Part shown: positions 20,995 through 29,200 of the stretch, one piece after another | How the letters are laid out: each line of letters opens with the position of its first letter | Numbering within the stretch: position 1 is the stretch's first letter | Source: Cyclobacteriaceae bacterium | GTDB taxonomy: Bacteria > Bacteroidota > Bacteroidia > Cytophagales > Cyclobacteriaceae | Assembly (NCBI GenBank): GCA_016786585.1 | Contig: JAEUUI010000015.1 | Location: 124,001 to 188,000 of the forward strand | DNA length: 64,000 nt | Direction of reading: 5' to 3' | Notes under the pieces: model-generated | Databases searched by the model: none | What the model saw: the letters and a program-made list of their open reading frames with translations, nothing else | What the model was told of the DNA's origin: nothing | Program-made: the position numbers and the translations under genes

Positions 20995-21135
20995 TTAAAA
21001 GAGAAAAATGCGAATGAGAACCAGTACAAACAGCAAGGCACATACTCCGAGGCCGATCTCTGAAATCAGCAGGAATCTGTTCTTTTTAGAGAGTCCCTTA
21101 AATTTTACCCTCGCCCAGCCGAATAATTGTCCCAT
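20995..21135 (-). CDS. Small single-helix membrane protein (46 aa) leading the mannan operon
   Basis: An intact 46-codon reading frame starts with ATG at 21135 and ends with TAA 21 bases before susC. The product has a basic amphipathic N-terminus (WARVKFKGLSKKNR) and one strong hydrophobic helix (about residues 21-46). Its place, orientation and spacing suggest it is the first cistron of the operon. I do not recognise a family. It could be a leader ORF affecting susC translation or a membrane protein helping the SusCD complex. Translation is not proven. Confidence 0.5.
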   Translation of the reverse strand: MGQLFGWARVKFKGLSKKNRFLLISEIGLGVCALLFVLVLIRIFLF

Positions 21136-21150
21136 ATACACCTTTCAAGT

Positions 21151-21166
21151 ACCCAAATATTCGGGT
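21151..21166. promoter_or_regulatory. 16-bp near-palindrome upstream of the mannan operon
   Basis: ACCCAAATATTCGGGT reads almost the same on both strands, with one mismatched pair. It lies 16 bases upstream of the first start codon of the mannan operon, so it would fall in the leader or core promoter and could be a repressor site or a leader hairpin. Confidence 0.35.
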
Positions 21167-21210
21167 TTAACCAGACTCTAAAGGTGGGTAAATCGCTCAA
21201 AAAAGGGGGA

Positions 21211-21249
21211 CAAACGTTTGCGAAAATTGAGATTTTGCAAACAATTGCG
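21211..21249. promoter_or_regulatory. Direct repeats CAAACnnTTGCG, candidate regulator binding site
   Basis: CAAACGTTTGCG (21211-21222) is repeated as CAAACAATTGCG (21238-21249), 10 of 12 bases identical and 27 bases apart. The first copy contains the perfect palindrome CAAACGTTTG. The sites lie 76-114 bases upstream of the first start codon of the mannan operon, a normal place for an activator such as the AraC-type output domain of the local HTCC regulator. A LacI-type repressor site is an alternative reading of the palindrome. Confidence 0.45.
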
Positions 21250-21418
21250 GAAACTTAGCCAGCGGGTTACAGTTTGTTACGCCTGCCCACCCTGTTACGT
21301 AAGGAATACCCCTGCGCTGGATCGATTCCGCTGAATCCGCCCACGGTATTTTTTGGAGTGTTACGGGAAACTTTCGGCCACCGTAAGCGTTATGGAAGCA
21401 ACGGATATTACGAATTCA

Positions 21419-21697
21419 ATGCTGCTGCGAATTACCATACTGTTATTCTCCATCCTGCTTTCAGGCCCCGGCCTTGAAGTAAAGGCTGAAGGATCGCTAT
21501 CCGAACGCAGCGAGAACGTTGAAGTAACGATTCGTGAAGCATGCCATTCGATACAATCCATCCGGATAACCGGAGGCTCTGGTGAGAAGATTTTCATCGC
21601 CCAGGCTATTCAGAACCGGCCTTCAAAGATTTACAGTTTACAACCCGTCCGCATTACGCGCAGGCTCCCAATCCAACTGCGCCAGTTGCTCATTTGA
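21419..21697 (+). CDS. Hypothetical small secreted protein (92 aa)
   Basis: The reading frame starts with a plausible signal peptide (MLLRITILLFSILLSGPGLEVKAEG) and continues for about 67 residues of mature protein that is basic at its end. An in-frame ATG at 21392 would add nine residues before the signal peptide and is less likely. I recognise no domain. It lies in a run of three small plus-strand ORFs before the TerC gene. It may be a real small exported protein or a chance frame; codon choice is not decisive at this length. Confidence 0.35.
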   Translation: MLLRITILLFSILLSGPGLEVKAEGSLSERSENVEVTIREACHSIQSIRITGGSGEKIFIAQAIQNRPSKIYSLQPVRITRRLPIQLRQLLI

Positions 21698-21768
21698 TGA
21701 TTAGTTTGTTACCGCGGCCGCAAGCCGTGCGCTTGTTAACATTCTGAAACTTAAATCATCAACTTTTT

Positions 21769-21888
21769 ATGGCAACGTATAATAAGCAAACCCAGCACGT
21801 GATTGTTTGGACAGTCATTGCAGTACTATTTACCATACTTACCGTTTTTGCGATCAGCTTCGATCGTATCAGACTCCTGCTGGATTAA
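21769..21888 (+). CDS. Small single-helix membrane protein (39 aa)
   Basis: A 39-codon frame (MATYNKQTQHVIVWTVIAVL and onward) encodes a short polar N-terminus, one membrane helix at about residues 12-29 and the tail FDRIRLLLD. It starts 71 bases after the previous small ORF and ends 49 bases before the next. No family is recognised. Confidence 0.4.
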   Translation: MATYNKQTQHVIVWTVIAVLFTILTVFAISFDRIRLLLD

Positions 21889-21937
21889 AAAGGCTTGCTG
21901 CCTTGTATCCGATTTAATCCAAGTTGAACATTATAAA

Positions 21938-22144
21938 ATGTCTGATATGAAAACGAGTATGCTTGAATATGTAAAAACAGTTCTGAATAAAGTAAGCTTT
22001 GATAAACGGCTTTTCAGAAAAGAATATAAAAAATCGCACAACTGGCTTACTACGGGTGAAATACATGAGCTAAGAGCCTGGCTGCGGAAACGCTTCCTGC
22101 CTGATGCTCAGCAACAAAACTCCCGCAGTATGCAAGGTTCGTAA
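21938..22144 (+). CDS. Conserved-looking small basic protein (68 aa)
   Basis: This soluble 68-residue protein is rich in Lys and Arg. The central stretch FDKRLFRKEYKKSHNWLTTGEIHELRAWLRKRF resembles small proteins I recall from other Bacteroidota, whose function is unknown. The ATG at 21938 is taken; the ATG at 21947 is an alternative. It ends 49 bases before the TerC gene and may share its transcript. No motif shows an activity. Confidence 0.6.
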   Translation: MSDMKTSMLEYVKTVLNKVSFDKRLFRKEYKKSHNWLTTGEIHELRAWLRKRFLPDAQQQNSRSMQGS

Positions 22145-22193
22145 TACCATCAGATAACCATAAAAACACAAGACCATCCAAACCCAAACGTGT

Positions 22194-23108
22194 ATGAATA
22201 ATGAATCGCTTCTTTGGCTATGTTTCAATCTCTTTGTGCTGGCGATGCTGGTACTGGATTTAGGGGTTTTTCATCGCAAATCGCACAAAGTTTCAGTTAA
22301 GGAAGCACTCGTGTGGACGGGGGTTTGGATCGGTCTTGCTTTCATCTTCAATGTTTTCATCTACTATTATCTCGGAACAGATAAAGCGTATGAATTCTTT
22401 ACAGGTTACATCATTGAGAAATCACTGAGTGTAGATAACATTTTTGTCTTCATCATGATTTTCTCATTCTTCAGCGTACCCGAGTCATTGCAGCACAAGG
22501 TATTGTTTTGGGGAATTGCAGGAGCATTGGTAATGCGAGTGATTCTTATCCTCGTTGGTGTTGAGTTGATTCATCACTTTCACTGGCTGATCTATATTTT
22601 CGGAGCGTTTTTGATTTTTACCGGAATCAAATTTTTTAAACAGGATGACGTCAACATCGATCTGGAAAAAAATCCGGTAGTGAAGCTCGTCAGAAAATTC
22701 ATTCGTGTGACACCCGGATTTGTTGGAAATTCATTCTTCACGCGGATCAATGGTAAGCTTCTTGCTACTCCGCTTTTTGTAGTAATGATTATGATCGAAG
22801 TGAGCGACTTGATCTTTGCAGTGGACTCCATTCCCGCTATTCTGGCTATCTCCGATGATGCATTTATTGTCTACACCTCAAACGTTTTTGCCATACTCGG
22901 ACTCCGCTCCCTGTACTTTGCATTGGCAGGAATTGAAAAGTATTTTCTATACCTGAAATACGGTCTGGCGGTTGTGCTGATTTTTATTGGGTTGAAAATG
23001 TGCATTACCGATTTGTACCATATTCCGATTGAAATTTCCCTGGCCTTCATTGTACTGACACTGGGAGCCTCCATGCTGTTTTCAATGGCATTACGGAAGA
23101 AGGGCTGA
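22194..23108 (+). CDS. TerC-family integral membrane protein
   Basis: This 304-residue protein has about nine membrane helices and the hallmark features of TerC/Alx proteins: EKSLSVDNIFVFIMIFSFF in the third helix region, the acidic EVSDLIFAVDSIPAILAI motif and FAILGLRSLYFAL. Family members act in metal-ion export (manganese efflux in Alx/MeeF) or tellurite resistance. The conserved acidic residues inside the helices fit metal transport. Nothing nearby fixes the ion. Confidence 0.93.
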   Translation: MNNESLLWLCFNLFVLAMLVLDLGVFHRKSHKVSVKEALVWTGVWIGLAFIFNVFIYYYLGTDKAYEFFTGYIIEKSLSVDNIFVFIMIFSFFSVPESLQHKVLFWGIAGALVMRVILILVGVELIHHFHWLIYIFGAFLIFTGIKFFKQDDVNIDLEKNPVVKLVRKFIRVTPGFVGNSFFTRINGKLLATPLFVVMIMIEVSDLIFAVDSIPAILAISDDAFIVYTSNVFAILGLRSLYFALAGIEKYFLYLKYGLAVVLIFIGLKMCITDLYHIPIEISLAFIVLTLGASMLFSMALRKKG

Positions 23109-23263
23109 CGATTGAACGCGGAATACTGAGTGTGGGAATATCCTGTACTCAGCTTCCAAAATTGGGACTACAGAGATGCTAAAATGTCCGGAATCACCCC
23201 ATTTCTGGCATTTTTTGGGTTGGCACAGCAATCGTACAGAGGCCGGCAAGACTGCGTCAACCC

Positions 23264-24304
23264 ATGGCCTACCAAAAAATATTTGTACCCTTCGCCGAAT
23301 CCCTACTGCTATCCATTTTTGTAATCCCGGCAATCCGGTGGATCGCAGGTATTGTCGGCCTGATCGATCAACCCAATCACCGAAAGGTGCATGTTCAGCC
23401 TACTCCACTTGCAGGAGGAATTTCCATTGCGTTTGTGGTTGCAATCACGCTCGTATTCGGAGCTGCTATCAGGTTAATTAATACGCAGGATTTGACCTGG
23501 ATTATCGGAAGTGTTGTGATGCTTTTCATTGGGGCACTAGACGACCGCTTCAATATCAAACCCGTCTATCGGTTGATTGTTCAACTGGCTTGTGCAGCCG
23601 CTGTGGCTGGCGCGGGTATCCGCATTACATCGCTCTATGGCTTTGCTGGCATTTATGAATTGCCGGTTGCCATTCAATACATCGTAACCATTGTGGTAAT
23701 CGCAGGTGTGGTGAATGCTTATAATTTAATGGACGGAATTGATGGCTTACTTGGGAGCCTGACATTGGTCGGATCAACCACGCTGGGAATGATTTCGTGG
23801 AGCCTGAATGAATTCCAGCTTACTGTATTTTTTGCTGTGTTAAGCGGAGCGATTATCGGGTTTCTCCGTTTTAACCTCGGAACCAAAAAGATATTCATGG
23901 GCGATGCCGGCTCACTCATGCTGGGATTCATCCTGGTAAGTACTGCCATAAAACTTTTGACCGTACCACATGCGCATGACAATGTCAATCAATATCAATT
24001 GCCACTTGTTCTCGCAGGACTGTTTTTAGTTCCTGTGTTTGATTCGCTGCGTGTATACCATGCCCGTATTAATCGCGGTCTTTCGCCATTCCATGCAGAC
24101 AAAACTCACCTTCACCATCTGTTACTCACCATGGGCGCTTCGCACAAACGGGCAACCCTGATGATTGTAACCCTTACCGTTTTCATTTTGCTTTCCAGCG
24201 TGGCGCTCGGTACAATCATCCCCTGGTGGTGGGTATTAGCTGTGGCAATAACACTATTCAGCGCTGCCATTGCCATGCTCACCCTCAATACCCGGGTTAG
24301 CTAG
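23264..24304 (+). CDS. WecA/MraY-type undecaprenyl-phosphate sugar-1-phosphate transferase
   Basis: This 346-residue polytopic enzyme of glycosyltransferase family 4 should transfer a HexNAc-1-phosphate from a UDP-sugar to undecaprenyl phosphate, starting a surface polysaccharide. The catalytic motifs are present: Asp93-Asp94 in LDDRF, NLMDGIDGL with Asp157, FMGDAGSLMLGF with Asp214, and the cytoplasmic HADKTHLHH near residue 285, which is typical of the WecA rather than the MraY branch. There is no polysaccharide cluster beside it, so it may be a housekeeping initiator. Confidence 0.9.
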   Translation: MAYQKIFVPFAESLLLSIFVIPAIRWIAGIVGLIDQPNHRKVHVQPTPLAGGISIAFVVAITLVFGAAIRLINTQDLTWIIGSVVMLFIGALDDRFNIKPVYRLIVQLACAAAVAGAGIRITSLYGFAGIYELPVAIQYIVTIVVIAGVVNAYNLMDGIDGLLGSLTLVGSTTLGMISWSLNEFQLTVFFAVLSGAIIGFLRFNLGTKKIFMGDAGSLMLGFILVSTAIKLLTVPHAHDNVNQYQLPLVLAGLFLVPVFDSLRVYHARINRGLSPFHADKTHLHHLLLTMGASHKRATLMIVTLTVFILLSSVALGTIIPWWWVLAVAITLFSAAIAMLTLNTRVS

Positions 24305-24413
24305 CAGCCATCAGTAAACAATCTGTCAAAGATTACCGTCTCAATCTTTCCTATTTACAACATTAAAATGGATTTTACTTTCATTTTAAAAGTACTTTTA
24401 TTTATTTTTGAGA

Positions 24414-25184
24414 ATGAGGTATTTTATAGATCAGGATTCGATTGTGCGCAAGATCTGGGGGCAAACGGATACAATCCTTTTCATTTTTGCGGGCTCATCA
24501 GCTGAGTTTGCATTGAACAAAGCTGTCGACTGGCTCTACTTCACCGGCAGGCTTCCCGCAGATCCGATCGGAAGGCTTTTCTCCACCGTTTCCTATGCAC
24601 GCGCGATCGTGTTCTCCGAAAACCAGGCCGCGTTACGGGCGATCGATTCCATGGCTGCCATTCATGCACAGGTTGAAGCGAAACGTCACGCACAAATACC
24701 GGATTGGGCTTATCGCGATGTATTATCGATGCTGATTGACTACTCAATCCGTTCGTTTGAATTGCTGCATCGTAAACTTACGCATGAGGAAACCAACGAA
24801 ATATTTGCAGTCTTTAACCGTGTGGGTCAACAAATGGGATTAAAAGATTTACCGGAAACACTCGAAGCCTGGCAAGACATGCGCATACAACAACTTCAGA
24901 GCGATCTGATCTTCAGCAAATATACCCACGACCTGTTCACTCAGTACCGAAAACACCTCGGATCGTTTCGTTTCAGGTTACTCCTCGAAGCGCAAGCGCT
25001 TATGGCACCTGCCCCGGTTGCCGAACTTCTGCACCTTCGAAAGGCAACGCGTTCGCACCCGCTGATTATAACCTACAAACTTTTCAGAGCTATCGGGCTT
25101 GACGACCTGCTGAAGCAACTGATTCTCCCCGCTCGTCATAAAAGCCAGATTATGGCACTTGATATGCCAGCTCAACGTCCATGA
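24414..25184 (+). CDS. MpaB-like (DUF2236) oxygenase-family protein
   Basis: This 256-residue protein resembles the DUF2236/MpaB/rubber-oxygenase family of haem-binding alpha-helical proteins: FIFAGSSAEFALNKAVDW, then RLFSTVSYARAIVF, and a histidine in the middle part (SIRSFELLHRKLTHEE). It is shorter than rubber oxygenases and lacks a signal peptide. The codon at 24408 is TTG; the ATG at 24414 is a better start. A TATTTTTG promoter-like element ends only 3 bases upstream. It is followed after 3 bases by an unassigned gene, so the two are probably cotranscribed. The substrate is unknown. Confidence 0.75.
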   Translation: MRYFIDQDSIVRKIWGQTDTILFIFAGSSAEFALNKAVDWLYFTGRLPADPIGRLFSTVSYARAIVFSENQAALRAIDSMAAIHAQVEAKRHAQIPDWAYRDVLSMLIDYSIRSFELLHRKLTHEETNEIFAVFNRVGQQMGLKDLPETLEAWQDMRIQQLQSDLIFSKYTHDLFTQYRKHLGSFRFRLLLEAQALMAPAPVAELLHLRKATRSHPLIITYKLFRAIGLDDLLKQLILPARHKSQIMALDMPAQRP

Positions 25185-25187
25185 ATT

Positions 25188-26006
25188 ATGGTATCTTCCC
25201 GAATGCTAATTCAGGAAAAGCTGCTTAAGCATTGGATGGACTACTTCTACGGGTATGGCTCATGGAATGCAAAAGCCTGGTTTGTTGCGTTCGAAGAAAG
25301 TGGCGGTGATCTGCCCGAAGATGTAGCGGAGCGTCTGAACTATTTCACATCTGTGCATCGTGAGAAGATTGCTGCCCTATGCGATATCCGCGAATTGTAC
25401 CGGAAGGTAGGCGCGCGACTAGAAGGCCCACGCGCAGCAAAGTTCACAACACTTTACGATCATCGCTTCGGCCCACAGTCAGTTCAGCACGGTGGATGGA
25501 AAAATCTGATTGCCTTTACATTCGGATTCCGAGGTAAAGAACTTCCTGATCTTGCGAAGTACCAACGACAGAAGTTTCTGCAGCCTTCACTTGGCAGCGA
25601 AGCATTGGTTACACTTTACCCATTGCCTGCTCCGCACAATCATGCCTGGTATTACAGCTGGCTGGATATTCCCGCCTTCAGCTTTTTGAAATCACGCAAA
25701 GGATATCAGGAAACAGTTTACGAAAAACGAATACAAATAATCCTCCAACACATTAAAAAGCATAGCCCTGAAGTTGTTGTGATGTACGGAATGACCAACA
25801 TACTTGAGCTGAAGAAATCAGTTCTGCAGGTATTTCCGGGTGTTGCATTCAAAACTGTCAAAGCCGTGAATCTTCATACTCCGCAGTACCATGTAACGGA
25901 AGTAAACGGAACGAAGCTGATTATCACCACGCAGGTTCCAACCTTACGCCATAACCGGATTGAAACCGGCTACGACTGGTATGCTTTTGGAAAAGAGGTT
26001 CAGTGA
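25188..26006 (+). CDS. Unassigned protein, possibly UDG-superfamily-like
   Basis: A 272-residue soluble protein with no signal peptide. The N-terminal part AWFVAFEESGG, a middle block VVVMYGM and the C-terminal TTQVPTLRHNR are arranged like the motifs of uracil-DNA-glycosylase-fold proteins (a GxEPG-like loop, a central strand, a late His-containing loop). The similarity is weak and the key residues differ, so I give no activity. It starts 3 bases after the MpaB-like gene and the two seem to form an operon. A further in-frame ATG lies at 25203. Confidence 0.5.
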   Translation: MVSSRMLIQEKLLKHWMDYFYGYGSWNAKAWFVAFEESGGDLPEDVAERLNYFTSVHREKIAALCDIRELYRKVGARLEGPRAAKFTTLYDHRFGPQSVQHGGWKNLIAFTFGFRGKELPDLAKYQRQKFLQPSLGSEALVTLYPLPAPHNHAWYYSWLDIPAFSFLKSRKGYQETVYEKRIQIILQHIKKHSPEVVVMYGMTNILELKKSVLQVFPGVAFKTVKAVNLHTPQYHVTEVNGTKLIITTQVPTLRHNRIETGYDWYAFGKEVQ

Positions 26007-26076
26007 AAATATACTAACCTTTGAATTCACATCTTTCCCGAAAAATATAGTTAAAATTTATTTATATTAATGATAA

Positions 26077-26100
26077 TCAGATAGTTAATACAATATCTGA
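26077..26100. promoter_or_regulatory. Inverted repeat TCAGATA-N10-TATCTGA
   Basis: Perfect 7-base arms flank a 10-base AT-rich spacer in the 243-base gap between the unassigned gene and the large adhesin-like gene. It has no T-run, so it looks more like an operator than a terminator. No cognate regulator is identified. Confidence 0.35.
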
Positions 26101-26209
26101 ATTCGAAATACAACTGGTTACTTTGACTACATCCTGTGCATAAAGGTCGACCCCACGTCAATTTTTGTAAAAATCAGTAAACACCAAACCAAGCCATCCT
26201 TAGATTGGT

Positions 26210-26217
26210 TAACTTTG
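26210..26217 (+). promoter_or_regulatory. -7 element TAACTTTG upstream of the large secreted protein
   Basis: TAACTTTG matches the Bacteroidota -7 consensus TAnnTTTG exactly and lies 32 bases upstream of the ATG at 26250. No clear TTTG -33 element is found at the usual distance. It supports the start at 26250 rather than the TTG codon at 26205, which would overlap the element. Confidence 0.45.
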
Positions 26218-26249
26218 TGGGTTGTCTAATTAGTTGGAAGTATCCCCTT

Positions 26250-29200
26250 ATGAGAATTGTCTTTAGTCTGCTGGCAGGCAGCATCTTATTGCTTTGCCAA
26301 ACCGAGTCTTTTTCCCAGTCCATCACCACCAATAATCCAACCGGCAGCCCTTATTGCGCAGGAGCAACGATTACGGTGCCCTTTACCAGTAACAGCGTTA
26401 CTTTCGGACCGGGGAACCAGTTTACCGTGCAACTCGCCACGGATGCCACGTTTACCTCGTTTGTATCCCTTACACCCGTTACTACCAGCACGGCTACTTC
26501 GGGTAACATCAGCGCGACTATACCGTTCAACACGGCTTCCGGCGCAACCTACCGGGTACGAATTGTTAGCTCGAACCCGGTGATTACGGGGAGTATAAAT
26601 GGTTCCAATATTACGATCAATGCACCCTCCATCTCAGTACCTTCTTTTGCCGGAACATCGTTTTGCTTGAACAATACCTTCAACATCACATTCACAAAAA
26701 CCTGTAACTTTTCCAACACAGGGTTCAACAACGTATTCACAGCCGAATTATCGGATGCCACAGGAAGTTTCAGCGGAACAACCTATACCCTCGGCACATT
26801 AACGTCTGTTAATGCAGGAACGATTTCCGCAACCATCCCTCCTTCTGTACCGGGTGGAACAAACTATAGAATCAGGATCCGGAGTTCGAACCCCGCGACT
26901 TCAAGTCCGGATAATGGAACGAATCTTACCGTTGTAGCCCCGCCCGGTGACCCGACAATTTTTGGTAACGGAACCTGGAACGTTTACGCCTACATTGGCT
27001 CTGCGTTTACAAATTATGCAGGGTATTACACGGAAGATAACATAAACTTCAGTTCGCAGAATCGCTGGGGGGCAGGAACAAGTCCTTCAAATGCAAACGC
27101 AACCTCCGGTCTTGCGTACCAGGGATGTTCAATCACGAACGCAAGCACGTATTCTTTTATTTACAAGCGAACAAACTTTACATGCGGCTACTATCGCATC
27201 GATTTGCCGCAACACGATGATGTTGTTACGCTGATTGTAAACGGATCAACAGCTTACACCGCAGGCTGTTGTAGTTCAAACCCGGCAAACGCCTTTACAG
27301 GGTTTCTTGGACCTGCCTCTACAGTTGAAATCCGGGTGCAAAATACGGGGGGTGGTAACGGTTTTCTTGCTGCAAATTTTGTGGCTGCTGCATCACCTAT
27401 CTCTGTCAGCCCAGCAACTACAACCATCTGCTCAGGCGCTTCAACAACCCTTACAGCATCTTCGGCACTGGCGTTAACCTATGCCTGGGCACCCACTGCT
27501 TCACTCAATACTCCAAGCGGAGCTACAGTGATAGCATCTCCAACCGCAGTTGGCGCAACTACTTACACGGTAACCGGAACAGATCCGGCAACCGGTTGTA
27601 CAGCATCCAATACTGCAGTGGTTAATGTAACGGCAGCTGGTTCCACGCCCGTGATTACGACCACGGCAACGGCTACCACAATTTGTTCAGGAGTTACGAC
27701 AACGACCATTACAGCGTCTGGTGCAAACTCTTACACATGGTCTCCGGCTACCGGCTTAAGTGCAACAACCGGCTCTACGGTAATAGCAAATCCGGCATCA
27801 ACAACAACCTACACAGTAACCGGAAACAATGGATGTAACTCAGCAAGTACTACACGAGCCATTACCGTGCAGAATATCCCCGGCTCGCCCCCGGCACCCG
27901 ACCCGGCAGCTTTTGGGAATGGCGTTTGGAACGTGAACGTTTACAATGGTAACGGTTATACAAACTATTATGGATTTTACACAGAAGCCAACTTAAGCTT
28001 TAATACAACAACACGCTGGCCCGCAGCTGGTGCACCTTCGCAGGCAACCGCAGTAACCGGTCCACCGGCAAGTGCAGGGTATTCAGGTTGTACGGTAGGT
28101 ATTCCGTATTCGATGACGTTCAAGCGCACGAACATTCCATGCGGATATTACCAGATCGATATTCCTTCCCATGACGACATTGTTACTATTTTCATCAATG
28201 GCGTTCAGGTATTCACCCAAGGATATACCGGCGCAGCGCAGAGCAACGCATGGACTGGATTCATCGGTCCGAGTTCGAATGTGGAAATTCAATTGATTAA
28301 CACCGGGGGGCCGGGCAACCTGAATATTACGTTTAGTCCTTCTGCCAGCACTCCGGTTAATGTTAATTCAGCCATTACAGTTTGTCCGTCTCCATCCAAC
28401 CAGATAACATTAAGCGCATCATCGGCCATTATCGGTGCAACGTATGCGTGGACCAGTGGCACTCCGGCTAACAACGGAACAATATCAAGCCCGGCCAATG
28501 CTACAACCTTTGCGTTTCCGAATGCCACAGGAAATTACATCGCAACCCTGACGGATGCGGCTGGTACAGGATGTACAGCAACAGCCTCGGTTCCCGTTAC
28601 GGTAAATGCTGTGGCTGCAACCGTTGTTTCACCAACTGCTGTAGCAACATCATGCCCGGGAACGCCTTTTACATTAACTGCTTCCGGAGCGAACTCCTAT
28701 ATATGGACTGCAAGCCCTTCGGGAGCAACCGCCGGGTTAAGTTCGACTACGGGGTTCCAAGTTACGGCCTCCCCTACAGTGACAACAACGTATACAGTTT
28801 CCGGAAGTACAAATTGTCCGCCACCGGTAGACGCAACAGTAACGATTACGGTTAACCCGATTCCTGCGTTCACGACTTACCCCAGCACTACGTGGAATGT
28901 GTATGGTTTTAATTCCCAAACGATCGGTACAAACTACGCTGGATATTATACAGACAACGGAACGACAAGCGGTACGAATAAGTACAGCTTTAACACAACC
29001 ACCCGGTGGACCAGCGGAACTTCTCCGGCAACAGCCAATGCGACAAACGGAACAGCCTGGCAGGGATGTTCGATGAATGCAACGAACATCAGCCTGAGCT
29101 TCAAGCGGACGGGATTTGATTGTGGATTTTACCAGCTTGATGTGCCGGCACACGATGACGATTTTCTATTGTTTATCAATGGTGTGCAGGTTGCACAGCA

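Larger units (their letters stand above)
21136..21418. other. Intergenic regulatory region between the mannan operon and the plus-strand small genes
   Basis: About 280 bases without a convincing gene. It holds the palindrome and direct repeats listed separately, and four GTTAC repeats at 21266, 21276, 21294 and 21360. I could not fix a clear -33/-7 promoter pair for the mannan operon here. Confidence 0.5.

Noticed and set aside
23126-23152. CTGAGT/ACTCAG inverted repeat after the TerC gene
   Set aside because: Six-base arms with a 15-base loop and no T-run; not a credible terminator.
26205-26249. Upstream TTG start for the giant surface protein
   Set aside because: It would place non-signal residues before a clean signal peptide and overlap an exact -7 promoter element; ATG 26250 is better.
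28737-29153. A 138-codon minus-strand frame inside the giant surface protein
   Set aside because: The repetitive Thr/Ser/Ala-rich coding sequence leaves long open antisense frames; the predicted protein is Arg/Cys-rich with no recognisable fold.
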